This document shows positions 34,032 through 46,056 of a stretch of DNA of 64,000 bases, piece after piece (the first letter of the stretch is position 1; each line of letters begins with the position of its first letter). The notes beneath the pieces are model-generated. The model had not been told where the DNA came from, ran no database searches, and saw only the letters and a program-made list of their open reading frames with translations. The DNA comes from SAR86 cluster bacterium. Lineage in GTDB: Bacteria; Pseudomonadota; Gammaproteobacteria; Magnimaribacterales; AG-339-G14. A program made the position numbers and the translations under genes. Location of the stretch: contig CP097974.1 in the NCBI GenBank assembly GCA_023703675.1, forward strand, positions 597,288 through 661,287, in the 5' to 3' direction.

Positions 34032-35522
34032 ATGGCAGATGATAACTTACTTATTATTCTTGGCAACCAATTATTTCCTTTAGAAGAGATAAAGAAAACT
34101 GGTGCAAAAAAAATCTTCATGAAAGAAGATTTGGGTCTGTGTACAGATTTTAAACACCATAAACTCAAGATTTTATTTTTTTTAGGAGCTATGCGTGAAT
34201 ACAAGAAAAGTCTTGAAGCTAATGGTTTCGAAGTTTTTTATTTTGACATCGACACAAAAGAATTTGATACGTCCTACCTAGAATTATTAAAAAAAACGCT
34301 TCAAAAAAACTCGATTAATAATATTTTACATTTTGAAATTGAAGATAAAACTTTTGCAACTAAATTAGATAAATTTATTTCTTCAAACCAGATTAAATCA
34401 GTAAAAATTCCTACGCCTATGTTTTTGTGTGATAGAGAAGAATTCAAGGACTTTTTTGGAAATAAATCACTACGAATGGTTTCTTTTTATCAAATGATGA
34501 GGAAAAAATTAAACGTTTTAATGGAAAATGAAAAACCGATTGGAGGTAAATGGTCGTTTGATGACGAAAATAGAAAGAAACTTCCTAAAGAAATAGATGT
34601 TCCAATGCTTCCTGTATTTAAACATTCGAATGATATAGAAAAATTAAAAAACCAAATATCTTTAAAATTTAAAACACATTATGGAGATCTAGAAACGGTT
34701 TGGTTCCCAATGAATAGAAAGGATTCATTATTATGGCTAGACAATTTTCTTTTCTACAGATTTCATAATTTTGGAACTTATGAAGACGCGCTGCACACTG
34801 AGCATAATTTTATTTTTCACAGCGCCCTTAGCCCACTTCTTAATATAGGTTTATTGACTCCAAAAGAAGTTTTAGAAAGATCCATTTCATATGCTGCAAA
34901 AAATAAAATTCCTCTAAATTCACTCGAAGGATTTATAAGGCAAATAATTGGCTGGAGAGAATTTATTAGGGGTACTTATCACTTGAAAGGAAAAGAAGAA
35001 GAAAATTCAAACTTTTTCAGTCATTCAAAAAAACTGACAAAAGAATGGTATACAGGTGAAACAGGAATTCCGCCCTTAGATGATGCGATTAAAAATTGCC
35101 TGAAATTTGGCTTTACTCATCACATCCCGAGATTAATGATAATAAGTAATTTAATGACTTTGGCCCGAATAGATCCTAAGGAAATCTATAAATGGTTTAT
35201 GGAAATGTTCATAGACTCCTCTGAGTGGGTAATGACTCCAAACGTTTTTGGAATGGGAACATTTGCAGATGGAGGAATTTTTGCTACCAAGCCGTATTCC
35301 TGCGGATCAAACTATCTTCTTAAAATGAGTAATTATAAAAAAGGAGATTGGTGTGATGTTGTAGACGGTCTTTACTGGAAATTTATGGAAGATAATATAG
35401 ATTTTTTTAGGTCAAATCCGCGTCTATCAATCATCCCCAGATCGCTAGATAAAATGAAACCTGAGCGGAAAAAGAAAATCTTCAAAGAGGCTAATAATTT
35501 CTTTGAAACTTTTACAAAATGA
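34032..35522 (+). CDS. Photolyase-related protein (COG3046), Fe-S ligands apparently lost
   Basis: This 496-residue member of the prokaryotic (6-4) photolyase-like group (PhrB/FeS-BCP type) is a FAD-binding light-driven DNA repair or signalling protein. It starts with the antenna-domain motif [11 protein letters not shown] and has [24 protein letters not shown] and [16 protein letters not shown], the FAD-region blocks. Known relatives hold a 4Fe-4S cluster with four Cys. Here the CxxC between [10 protein letters not shown] and LYWKF is missing, that loop is shortened to one Cys (GDWC), and the upstream ligand site reads PPLDDAI. Cluster loss is inferred by comparison from memory. It overlaps the DUF2256 gene by 4 nt. 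Confidence 0.88.
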   Translation: MADDNLLIILGNQLFPLEEIKKTGAKKIFMKEDLGLCTDFKHHKLKILFFLGAMREYKKSLEANGFEVFYFDIDTKEFDTSYLELLKKTLQKNSINNILHFEIEDKTFATKLDKFISSNQIKSVKIPTPMFLCDREEFKDFFGNKSLRMVSFYQMMRKKLNVLMENEKPIGGKWSFDDENRKKLPKEIDVPMLPVFKHSNDIEKLKNQISLKFKTHYGDLETVWFPMNRKDSLLWLDNFLFYRFHNFGTYEDALHTEHNFIFHSALSPLLNIGLLTPKEVLERSISYAAKNKIPLNSLEGFIRQIIGWREFIRGTYHLKGKEEENSNFFSHSKKLTKEWYTGETGIPPLDDAIKNCLKFGFTHHIPRLMIISNLMTLARIDPKEIYKWFMEMFIDSSEWVMTPNVFGMGTFADGGIFATKPYSCGSNYLLKMSNYKKGDWCDVVDGLYWKFMEDNIDFFRSNPRLSIIPRSLDKMKPERKKKIFKEANNFFETFTK

Positions 35523-35653
35523 AAAAAAATACCGCAGAAAAGATTTGTCCAGTCTGTGAAAAACCTTTCAGCTGGAGAAAAAAATGGAAAAAAAATTGGA
35601 GCGAAGTGAGATATTGCAGTGAAAGATGCAGAAGAAATAAAGCTAAGAAATAG
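35519..35653 (+). CDS. DUF2256 protein (small Cys-rich, zinc-finger-like)
   Basis: This 44-codon gene encodes a peptide with [16 protein letters not shown] and [12 protein letters not shown]: two CxxC/CxxxC pairs that could bind zinc, plus the conserved Trp/Arg/Lys core of DUF2256. Its ATG overlaps the photolyase stop (ATGA), so it is translated with it, and this pairing is a common one as I remember it. The last 11 nt overlap the convergent oxidoreductase gene. Function is unknown; nucleic acid contact is plausible. Confidence 0.88.
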   Translation: MKKNTAEKICPVCEKPFSWRKKWKKNWSEVRYCSERCRRNKAKK

Positions 35654-36650
35654 AAATTACTACCTTTCCTATCAATTTTCTATCTTTTAAGTATTTTAAA
35701 GCCTCAAGCGAACGTTCAAAGCTAAAGATTTTGCAAATGTGAGGTTTCAATTTTCCTTCATTTGCTAAATTGTTAATGATGTCGATGTTTTCTTTTCCTA
35801 GATCTGGATTTTTTCTACCGTACTCTCCTGCTCTTACACCGATAACTGAAAAACCTTTGATAAGAGGATAATTTACTGGAAGATTTGAAATTCTGCCTCC
35901 CGCAAACCCTATGACCAAAAGTCTTCCACCCCAGTTAATACATCTTATTGATTCATCAAACACATCACCGCCTACGGGATCATAAATGACATCTGCTCCA
36001 TTACCATTTGTTAATTCCTTTACTTCTTCTCTAAAAGAAGTTTTACCAGCTTCCAAAGTATTCACAATCTCGTCAGCCCCCCAAGATTTTACAATCTCTA
36101 GTTTTTCATCTGAAGTTCCAGTAGCTATCACTCGTGCACCGTAAAGTTTTCCAAGTTCTACAGCAGCCATACCTACCCCTCCAGTAGCTCCATGAACTAA
36201 AAGATTTTCTCCTTCCACTAAATTTCCTCTCCTAATTAAACCTACAAAAGCTGTTAAATAAACTGTTTTAAAAGCAGCAGCTTCTTCAAAAGAAAAAGAT
36301 TTTGGTTTCTGTGAAAGCATAGATTCTGGCAGAACAATTTCTTTCGCAATCGCCCCATGCCCCCAACTTCCAAACATGACTTCATCCCCCTCCTTGAAAG
36401 TGCAAGATTGTGAACCAACTTCAGAGACAATTCCTGCCCCTTCCATTCCCAAAGCAAAAGGTAATTTGGGTTTATTTTGATATTTTCCCTGAGTCATTAA
36501 TAAATCTGGGAAATTTAAAGAAGCGGCTTTTATTGAGACTTTTACAGAATTTTCTTCTACTGAAGAGATAGGTATTTTTTTAAAAGACAGTCCTTCAAAG
36601 TTATCTGAAAGATTTGAGCAAACAAATCCCTCAGTTAACTTTTGACTCAT
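35643..36650 (-). CDS. NADPH:quinone oxidoreductase-type MDR enzyme
   Basis: This 335-residue medium-chain dehydrogenase/reductase belongs to the zinc-free quinone oxidoreductase group. Seen are the N-terminal GroES-like domain with [14 protein letters not shown] and [13 protein letters not shown], no zinc Cys cluster, the Rossmann motif [17 protein letters not shown] and GFAGGRI. It reduces activated alkenes, quinones or enoyl-CoA-like substrates with NADPH. It lies 17 nt downstream of the acyl-CoA dehydrogenase gene, so they are likely co-expressed. Confidence 0.92.
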   Translation of the reverse strand: MSQKLTEGFVCSNLSDNFEGLSFKKIPISSVEENSVKVSIKAASLNFPDLLMTQGKYQNKPKLPFALGMEGAGIVSEVGSQSCTFKEGDEVMFGSWGHGAIAKEIVLPESMLSQKPKSFSFEEAAAFKTVYLTAFVGLIRRGNLVEGENLLVHGATGGVGMAAVELGKLYGARVIATGTSDEKLEIVKSWGADEIVNTLEAGKTSFREEVKELTNGNGADVIYDPVGGDVFDESIRCINWGGRLLVIGFAGGRISNLPVNYPLIKGFSVIGVRAGEYGRKNPDLGKENIDIINNLANEGKLKPHICKIFSFERSLEALKYLKDRKLIGKVVISIS

Positions 36651-36667
36651 TAATCAGCAAGAAAAAA

Positions 36668-37930
36668 TTATCCTTGCGCTGATTTTGATTTGATATTTTC
36701 TACGTTAGATTGAGCAGCCTGATGTTTACTTAATTCTATACGAGCCACTGTTCTTCTATGAACTTCGTCTGGACCATCAGCTAATCTTAAAGTTCTCATC
36801 CCTGCATACATTCTTGCTAAAGGAGTGTCTTGTGAGACACCTCCGCCGCCATGTATTTGAATTGCTTTATCAATTACTGAAAGTGCCATTTTAGGAACTG
36901 CTACTTTAATTTGAGCTATATCAGATTTAGCGATTTTATTTCCTAACTTATCCATGCGATCAGCGGCTCTATAAGTTAGTAATCTGCACATTTCTATTTC
37001 CATTCTACAATCCGCAATGATGTCGTAGTTTCCGCCTAACTCAGCTAATTGCTTCCCAAATGCAACTCTTTCAAGAGATCTTTTGCAAAGCAAGTCTAAT
37101 GCTCTTTCGGCAACACCGATAGTTCTCATACAATGATGAATTCTTCCTGGGCCTAATCTTCCTTGAGCAATTTCAAATCCCCTTCCTTCACCTAAAATCA
37201 TATTTGATTTAGGAACTCGGACGTTGGTAAATTTCATGTGAGCGTGTCCATGTGGAGCATCGTCATTGCCAAAAACCGTCATCATTCTCAAAATTTCAAC
37301 TCCAGGAGTGTCCATTGGCACTAAAATTTGCGATTGTCTTTGGTGTTTTGGATTGTCTGGATTTGAAACCCCCATGAAGATAATAATCTTACATCTTGGA
37401 TCTCCAGCTCCAGAAGTCCACCATTTTTCTCCGTTGATGACATATTCATCGCCATCTTCAACAATAGAGCTCGAAATATTGGTTGCATCTGAAGAAGCTA
37501 CATTTGGCTCAGTCATTCCAAAAGCAGATCTTATTTCACCGGCAAGTAGAGGCTCCAACCATTCTTTTTTTTGTTCATCCGTTCCATATTTATCAAGAAC
37601 TTCCATATTTCCAGTGTCTGGGGCCGAACAATTGAAAACTTCTGAAGCAATTCCTACAGTTCCCATTAACTCTGACAAAGGTGCATACTCAAGATTAGTC
37701 AAACCATAGCCGTATTCTGATTCTGGTAAAAACAAATTCCACAGGCCTGCCTTTTGAGCTTTCGCCTTTAATTCATCTAAAATAGGAGGTTGTTCCCATC
37801 TTTTACCGTTAGCACTCATTTCTTCGTGTTGCTGATGATAAGTCTTTTCACCTTCATAAAGGTGATCGTCCATAAATTGCTGGATTTTGCTTAATAATTC
37901 TTTAGTTTTGTCTGAATGTTCGAAATTCAT
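36668..37930 (-). CDS. Acyl-CoA dehydrogenase (ACAD10/11-like)
   Basis: This 420-residue FAD enzyme catalyses alpha,beta-dehydrogenation of an acyl-CoA. It has [17 protein letters not shown] and [14 protein letters not shown] in the flavin-binding beta domain, [19 protein letters not shown] in the C-terminal helices, and [33 protein letters not shown] at the end (here: [14 protein letters not shown]). That set resembles mammalian ACAD10/11 rather than short-chain enzymes. In ACAD10/11-type members 4-hydroxyacyl-CoAs are possible substrates. It is divergent from the VOC gene at 38012. Confidence 0.93.
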   Translation of the reverse strand: MNFEHSDKTKELLSKIQQFMDDHLYEGEKTYHQQHEEMSANGKRWEQPPILDELKAKAQKAGLWNLFLPESEYGYGLTNLEYAPLSELMGTVGIASEVFNCSAPDTGNMEVLDKYGTDEQKKEWLEPLLAGEIRSAFGMTEPNVASSDATNISSSIVEDGDEYVINGEKWWTSGAGDPRCKIIIFMGVSNPDNPKHQRQSQILVPMDTPGVEILRMMTVFGNDDAPHGHAHMKFTNVRVPKSNMILGEGRGFEIAQGRLGPGRIHHCMRTIGVAERALDLLCKRSLERVAFGKQLAELGGNYDIIADCRMEIEMCRLLTYRAADRMDKLGNKIAKSDIAQIKVAVPKMALSVIDKAIQIHGGGGVSQDTPLARMYAGMRTLRLADGPDEVHRRTVARIELSKHQAAQSNVENIKSKSAQG

Positions 37931-38011
37931 AGTTTATTCTCCAATTGTGTTAGAAATTTTACACATTTCCTTAAAAATTAGTATATTTATTAAGTTATAA
38001 AACCATACTAA

Positions 38012-38809
38012 ATGATTAATTCTCTCGATCGAATTTCTGTCGCGACAAGTGATCTAGAAAGATCCAAAAAAATTTTTAATGATTTCTTTGATTCTTCACC
38101 TGCATTTGAGGTGGAAGAGAAAAATATTGGTTACAAAAGTTTAATTTATAATTTTGAAAATACTCGACTTGAATTAATAAGTCATTTAGAAAGCAAAGAA
38201 AACTCAGAGTTATCTAATTTTTTTTATGATAATCCAAATGGTGGCTTGTTTGGATTTTCTCTTAGATGTGAAAATAAAGAAATCTTTGAAAAAATGAAAG
38301 AATCCTCGACCATTGAAGTTGTAGAAACAACCGAAGGAAACAAAATAACTTTTCAAACAAATGATCTAAAGCAATCAAAAAAATTTAAGCTTTCTTTAAA
38401 TCATTACGATTCTCCATTACCAAATAAAAACATAGATTCTGATTTATTCGCTTTAGACCATTTAGTAGTCACAACCAATAATGGAGATAACTTGATCAAT
38501 TTATATAAAGAAAAATTAGGAATTAGACTTGCGCTTGATCAAATGGTAGAAGAATGGGGAGGTAGAATGTTATTTTTCAGAACAGGCCACGCAACCATAG
38601 AAGTTATTGATAACAAAGTTCCAGGAGAAGATAACTTTTGGGGTCTTGCTTGGAAGACAAAAAATATTGAAAAGACTTGTGAGAGGCTAGCTGAAAAAAA
38701 TCTAAATGTAAGTGAAGTTAGAAAAGGCAGAAAAAAAGATACCTTAGTAGCGACAGTTAAATTTGATGAAATTAAAATACCCACCCTTTTAGTTGAACAT
38801 TTAGAATAA
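38012..38809 (+). CDS. Two-module VOC family protein
   Basis: This 265-residue protein has two VOC modules: residues ~1-130 (SLDRISVATSDLERSKKIF) and ~140-265 (ALDHLVVTTNNGDNLINLY ... RMLFFRTGHATIEVID ... TLLVEHLE). The second module keeps the His of ALDH and the Glu of TIEVID and LLVEHLE, which suggests a metal site. Two-module VOC proteins include extradiol dioxygenases and glyoxalase-like lyases, but the residues do not settle which. Its stop is one base from the stop of the convergent pepE gene. Confidence 0.78.
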   Translation: MINSLDRISVATSDLERSKKIFNDFFDSSPAFEVEEKNIGYKSLIYNFENTRLELISHLESKENSELSNFFYDNPNGGLFGFSLRCENKEIFEKMKESSTIEVVETTEGNKITFQTNDLKQSKKFKLSLNHYDSPLPNKNIDSDLFALDHLVVTTNNGDNLINLYKEKLGIRLALDQMVEEWGGRMLFFRTGHATIEVIDNKVPGEDNFWGLAWKTKNIEKTCERLAEKNLNVSEVRKGRKKDTLVATVKFDEIKIPTLLVEHLE

Positions 38810-38810
38810 T

Positions 38811-39515
38811 TTACTTTTTAATTAGGTATTTTTTAAAGCTTCTCTCCGCTAATTTACCTCTCATTAAACTAACTTCATAAGAGTTCTTATGCTCTCTAAA
38901 ACTTACTGACTTAAAAATATTTTCATTTTTGATATGTAATGCCGCTCCTCCATCAACGGCAAAGATTTTTTTTACTTTCTTAGACATAATCATTTTTTTT
39001 ACTGTCGGCCTTCTTTCTGGTTCCTCATCGTAGTGGGGACAGCAAGTTCCTTTAATAATATTCATGCAGGGCATTATTTTTAAATTTGAACTCCATGAAT
39101 CAGTAATTCCGTTTTGAAACCAGCAAATGGCGCCAGCACTCACGCCGCTCATCACAATTCCATCTTTATATCCTTTCTTTAAAATCTTATCCAAACCCCA
39201 TTCTCTCCATACAGCTAACATACTTTTTGTGTTTCCGCCGCCGACAAAGATTGCATCTTGATTTGAAATTAATCTTTTTAAGTCGGGTGTTCTTTTAAAA
39301 AAATCTAAATGTGAAGGATTACATTTTAGTTTTGAAAAAGTTGCATAAAAATTTACTTTATAGGCTTCATTGTCACCAGTTGCAGTAGGAATAAAGCAAA
39401 TATTAGGATTCTTTTTTTTTGTTTGCTTGAGAATGTATTCTTCAATGATACCTTCGCCTGGATCACGGCCAAAACCACCACCTCCAATCGCAACGATATT
39501 TCGTTCTCTAACCAT
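38811..39515 (-). CDS. pepE: Peptidase E-like (family S51) protein
   Basis: This 234-residue Ser peptidase has class-I glutamine-amidotransferase-like fold and cleaves N-terminal Asp dipeptides in E. coli PepE. Nucleophile Ser126 sits in the elbow SGVSAGAICW; the GGGN loop (VGGGNTKSM) and the PHYDEEPERRP segment with His and Glu follow the family pattern. The C-terminus lacks the fully classical His-Glu pair, so substrate specificity is uncertain. It begins just downstream of tRNA-Leu on the same strand. Confidence 0.88.
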   Translation of the reverse strand: MVRERNIVAIGGGGFGRDPGEGIIEEYILKQTKKKNPNICFIPTATGDNEAYKVNFYATFSKLKCNPSHLDFFKRTPDLKRLISNQDAIFVGGGNTKSMLAVWREWGLDKILKKGYKDGIVMSGVSAGAICWFQNGITDSWSSNLKIMPCMNIIKGTCCPHYDEEPERRPTVKKMIMSKKVKKIFAVDGGAALHIKNENIFKSVSFREHKNSYEVSLMRGKLAERSFKKYLIKK

Positions 39516-39524
39516 AATTACTCA

Positions 39525-39609
39525 TGGTGCGGATAGAGGGAGTCGAACCCCCACACCTTTCGGCACTGGTACCTAAAACCAGCGTGTCTACCAATTCCAC
39601 CATATCCGC
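39525..39609 (-). tRNA. tRNA-Leu (UAG)
   Basis: The 85-nt minus-strand gene folds as a class II tRNA. The acceptor stem is GCGGATA paired with TATCCGC, discriminator A and an encoded CCA. The anticodon arm is CTGGT-TTTAGGT-ACCAG, which reads UAG for leucine CUN codons. A long variable arm (TGCCGAAAGGTGT) and the GGTTCGACTCC T-arm are present. Confidence 0.96.
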
Positions 39610-39631
39610 ATAAAAGGATTGCTAAATTAAT

Positions 39632-40267
39632 CTATTCTGGACTGCTATTCAAGTCAGAGGAATTTAATTCTTTGTCTATATCAAGTAATCGCTGATTTAT
39701 CTGAATTCTATAAGCATCTATTGAGTCGATGGCTTCAAAAAGTTCATTAAATTTCTGATCATAGATGCCTGTGCTTAATTCAAGAGAAGACAATTTTGCC
39801 AATCTACCCTGAACTTCTGAAATTGAAACGTTTAACTTCTCCATTCTATTTTTTATTTCATCAAAATTTTGGTTGGTAGTATTAGTAGCTTCCGTGATCT
39901 CGTTCACTCTTGTTTCTAGCAAAGAAATATTTTTTTTATTTCTTTTATTACTCAGGTCCCATAATTTTCTAATTTCTGAATTAAGCAACTTAATATCTTG
40001 CAAAATACTTCCAACTCTCTCTTCGGAACTATTATTTTGATTTAATACACTTTCTTCAATACTAATTAACCTAGAATTAATTTGATTTAAGTTTTCTTGT
40101 TGTTGCGTTAATCCACTATAAAACCAATAAAAGAAGAAAATAAATAGCGATAGAAAAATCAAAGGCAATACTAATGATCGCGGTGGTACTTGAGAAGATG
40201 CAAATATTTTTCTGGTGACTAAGCCCCTATCTGATAGCTTATTTGCTTTTAATTTGTCCTGATTCAT
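39632..40267 (-). CDS. Coiled-coil membrane protein
   Basis: This 211-residue protein has a basic N-terminal cytosolic tail (1-30), one transmembrane helix (about 31-52, PLIFLSLFIFFFYWFYSG) and a long periplasmic coiled coil (about 55-205) full of Glu/Asn/Leu heptads. No enzymatic motif is visible. The topology resembles division or envelope scaffolds such as YhcB-type or FtsL-like proteins, without specific identity. It stands alone, upstream (on the same strand) of tRNA-Leu, and is divergent from an acyl-CoA dehydrogenase gene. Confidence 0.72.
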   Translation of the reverse strand: MNQDKLKANKLSDRGLVTRKIFASSQVPPRSLVLPLIFLSLFIFFFYWFYSGLTQQQENLNQINSRLISIEESVLNQNNSSEERVGSILQDIKLLNSEIRKLWDLSNKRNKKNISLLETRVNEITEATNTTNQNFDEIKNRMEKLNVSISEVQGRLAKLSSLELSTGIYDQKFNELFEAIDSIDAYRIQINQRLLDIDKELNSSDLNSSPE

Positions 40268-40312
40268 TGTAGATTTGTATTTTATAGAAATAACATTTCA
40301 AAGGGAGAAAAA

Positions 40313-41422
40313 ATGAATTTTGAATTTTCAGACGAACAGATGGCGATGAAAGAGGAAGTTAAAAAACTTCTCGACAAAGAAAATTCCTTAAAAAGAAATA
40401 GAACAGTACTTGAAGGTGAGGAAAAATTTGACAAAGAGTTATGGGACTCTTTAGTTGCAATGGGTTTGACAGCAGTAACTATTCCTGAGGAATACGGCGG
40501 TATTGGTATGGGCTATCTAGAACTATGTGTCATTGCTGAAGAATTAGGAAGAGCGATCGCTCCCGTGCCCTATTCCTCAAGTGTCTATTTAGCAACTACA
40601 GCTATTTTAAATTGCGCTGATGAAGAGCTAAAAAAAGAATATTTACCTAAACTTGCGTCAGGAGAGATCATTGGTACATTTGCCCATGCTGAAAGTTCTG
40701 GATTCCCACTAGAAAAAAGTATTAATTGTAAATATACGGCAGGAAAAATTTCTGGTTCAAAAGCAGCCGTTCCAGATGCTGACATTGCTGATTTTGTAAT
40801 TGTTTCTGCTAAAAATGAATCTGGAGTGGGGTTGTATTTAATTGATTTAAATACAGATAAAATAAAAATTTCATCTCTAGATACTTTTGATCCATCAAGA
40901 TCACATGCAAATTTAGATATATCTGAAGCTGATGCAAAAGAGCTTGTTTCAGATGGTTGGCTGGAAATTGAAAAAATCCTTGATCAATCAGCAGTTTTGT
41001 TTTCATTTGAACAAATCGGTGGTGCAGAAGCGGCAATGAATATGGCAAAAGATTATGCTCAAGGGAGGTATGCTTTTGGGCGATCCATTGCTTCATTTCA
41101 AGCCATCAAACATAAGGTTGCTGATATGTATATTTCTTTGCAATTGGCTAGATCAAATTGTTATTTCGGAGCTTGGGCTTTATCTAATGAAGCTGCCGAG
41201 CTTCCCACTGCTGCTGCAACTGCTCGAGTAAGTGCCACAAAGGCATTTTATGAATGTTCCAAAGAAAACATTCAGACTCATGGCGGTATGGGTGCGACTT
41301 GGGAATTTGATTGTCATTTGTTTTATCGAAGATCTAGACTACTTGCTAGTAACATAGGTAGCCAGGGAGTTTGGAAAGAAAAGCTCATTTCTTCGATAGA
41401 AAAAAGTAATTTACAGATATAA
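40313..41422 (+). CDS. Acyl-CoA dehydrogenase
   Basis: This 369-residue FAD-dependent enzyme introduces the alpha,beta double bond. Seen are the N-terminal helical domain FEFSDEQMAMKEEVKK, VTIPEEYGGIGMGYLELCVIAEELGRA (shown partly: PEEYGGIGMGYLELC), a degenerate flavin-loop (IGTFAHAESSG), and the C-terminal HGGMGATWEFDCHLFYRRS. It is the small-subunit-like member of a pair with the 418-residue enzyme 65 nt downstream. Such pairs form heteromeric dehydrogenases, for example for steroid side chains in actinobacteria, and pairing here is an inference. The start has GGGAGA upstream. Confidence 0.92.
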   Translation: MNFEFSDEQMAMKEEVKKLLDKENSLKRNRTVLEGEEKFDKELWDSLVAMGLTAVTIPEEYGGIGMGYLELCVIAEELGRAIAPVPYSSSVYLATTAILNCADEELKKEYLPKLASGEIIGTFAHAESSGFPLEKSINCKYTAGKISGSKAAVPDADIADFVIVSAKNESGVGLYLIDLNTDKIKISSLDTFDPSRSHANLDISEADAKELVSDGWLEIEKILDQSAVLFSFEQIGGAEAAMNMAKDYAQGRYAFGRSIASFQAIKHKVADMYISLQLARSNCYFGAWALSNEAAELPTAAATARVSATKAFYECSKENIQTHGGMGATWEFDCHLFYRRSRLLASNIGSQGVWKEKLISSIEKSNLQI

Positions 41423-41487
41423 TGTTCAGTTATACAGCTAGTAATTATTTTAATAAATTGTTTAACTAAGTTTTAAAAGAGGAAATT

Positions 41488-42736
41488 ATGGATTTTAACG
41501 ATACTCAAGAAGAAGCAAAATTTAGAAAGGAAGCCTCTGAATGGCTTAAAACAAATTTCGAGAAATTTGACAGTGAAAGATCAGCCACTGACAAATCTTC
41601 AAAATCTTCTGCAGAACCTAGCAAAACACCTATGGACGAGAGTAAGTCTCTCGAATTAGCAAAAAAATGGCAAACCATAAAGTACGATGCAGGATGGGCT
41701 TGTTTACATTGGCCCAAAGATTATGGAGGTAGAGATGCAACTCCGATTGAAAGAGTAATATGGTCTCAAGAAGAATCTAAGTTCCCTATCCCAGGAGGCT
41801 TCTTCGAAATTGGTCAAGGTATGGCTGGCCCAGTAATGATGATGTATGCCACTGAAGAACAAAAGAAAGAACATTTACCTCCTATGGCTAAAGGAGAAAA
41901 AATATGGTGTCAATTATTTAGTGAGCCTGGCGCAGGTTCAGATTTAGCTGGTATCAAAACAAAAGCAGAATTAGATGGCGACACTTGGACAATAAATGGT
42001 CAAAAGGTTTGGACTTCAGGAGCACACTACTCAGATTGGGGTATTTTGGTTACTAGAAGCGACTTTGACGCTCCTAAACACAAAGGTCTAACCTATTTCT
42101 TTCTTGATATGAAATCTCCAGGAATAGAAATTCGCCCGATTAAACAAATTAATGGTGGTGCAAACTTTAATGAAGTTTACTTTACCGATGTTAAAATACC
42201 TGATTCACAAAGACTTGGAGATGTTGGAGACGGTTGGCGAGTAGCATTGACTACACTTATGAATGAACGTCTCGCTGTTGGCGATGCTTCTGGTGTAGAC
42301 TTTAAAGAAATCTTCGAACTAGCAAAAGAAAACGATTTTTATGGCGAACCAGCAGTTAAAAACTCAGCTGTTAGGGAAAAACTTGCCGATTGGTATTGTG
42401 AATATTCGGGCTTAAAAAATACAAAGATGAGAAGAATTTCTGCTTTGTCTAAAGGAGAAACTCCTGGACCAGAGGCTTCGATCACAAAGATTGTGAGCGC
42501 AAACAAGCTTCAAGATATTGCAAATTTTGGAATGGATATTCTTGATCAAGCTGGAATTAATAGTGATGGCAATATGAAATATCACGGTAGTCTTCTAGGC
42601 GCCCCTTTGATTAGAATTGCGGGCGGTACAGATGAAATATTAAGGAATATTATTGCTGAACAAGTCCTTGGCATGCCACAAGACGTTAGATTGGACAAAA
42701 ACGTGCCATTCAACGAAATTCCTACTGGCGACAAAT

Positions 42737-42744
<8 letters not shown>
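41488..42744 (+). CDS. Acyl-CoA dehydrogenase
   Basis: This 418-residue enzyme belongs to the long-form family with WACLHWPKDYGGRDATPIE, LFSEPGAGSDLAGIKTKAE (flavin loop), GQKVWTSGAHYSDWG and the end RIAGGTDEILRNIIAEQVLG. The Glu of GTDEILRN corresponds to a catalytic or structural carboxylate in the family. An insert (SATDKSSKSSAEPSKTP) in the N-terminal domain is unusual. It follows the 369-residue paralogue and ends 8 nt into the convergent transglycosylase gene. Confidence 0.93.
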
Positions 42745-45384
<2,640 letters not shown>

Positions 45385-46056
45385 TTAAGATAGGTTATTT
45401 AAGTCAAATTCTTCAGCCATTTGAGAATAATGCTCAACCATTTGTTGTGTCAATACATTTCTGTCGTAATCAAGTATTTGAGATGAGAATTGTTTTGCCA
45501 CTAGTTCTGAAAATTTAATCAGCTCTGCTAGAGCATTTACTGAATTAGTCTTTGGTCTCATCGAATAAATCAAAGTCATTACATTGGTAGAAATTATGTC
45601 TTCTTCTAGTGAAAACTTTCCAGGATTTAGTCCGTTTACAAAAAGAAAATTGTTTTCCTCTTCTAAATTAATTTTGAACCATCCACCCTCATCTGAAAAA
45701 TCAAAGTCTGAATTTTTAAGAAAGTGAATGAGAGGTTCATACTCGAAAACATTTTCCTCAGCTTCAAGGTGAATTGTTATTAAATCTGTCTTTTCATTGG
45801 ATTTAAAAACTGAATCATAATTATCTGATTCTATCGATTCATCATAGTCATCTGATATTTCTTCATCAATGGACGCTTGGTTTTTGTCAATTTTTTCTTC
45901 TGATGTCTGAACTGGCTCAAATAACTCTCTGGAATTAACTTTTTTGTTTATTTCTATCGAAGCTTTTTTTCCAAAAAAAAGTCTTCTGAACATTAACAAC
46001 AAGGTGATGGAAATTATGATTCCTAACAATAAAATTATAATTTCATTTATGCTCAT
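45385..46056 (-). CDS. zipA: Cell division protein ZipA
   Basis: ZipA anchors FtsZ to the inner membrane at the division site. The 223-residue protein has an N-terminal transmembrane helix (about 5-25, IILLLGIIISITLLLMF), a short charged acidic linker (30-90, much shorter than in E. coli) and the FtsZ-binding C-terminal domain (about 90-215), with ITIHLEAEENVFEYEPL, WFKINLEEENNFLFVNGLNPG and the MVEHYSQM end. It begins at the last base of the smc stop. Gammaproteobacterial marker gene. Confidence 0.88.
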   Translation of the reverse strand: MSINEIIILLLGIIISITLLLMFRRLFFGKKASIEINKKVNSRELFEPVQTSEEKIDKNQASIDEEISDDYDESIESDNYDSVFKSNEKTDLITIHLEAEENVFEYEPLIHFLKNSDFDFSDEGGWFKINLEEENNFLFVNGLNPGKFSLEEDIISTNVMTLIYSMRPKTNSVNALAELIKFSELVAKQFSSQILDYDRNVLTQQMVEHYSQMAEEFDLNNLS

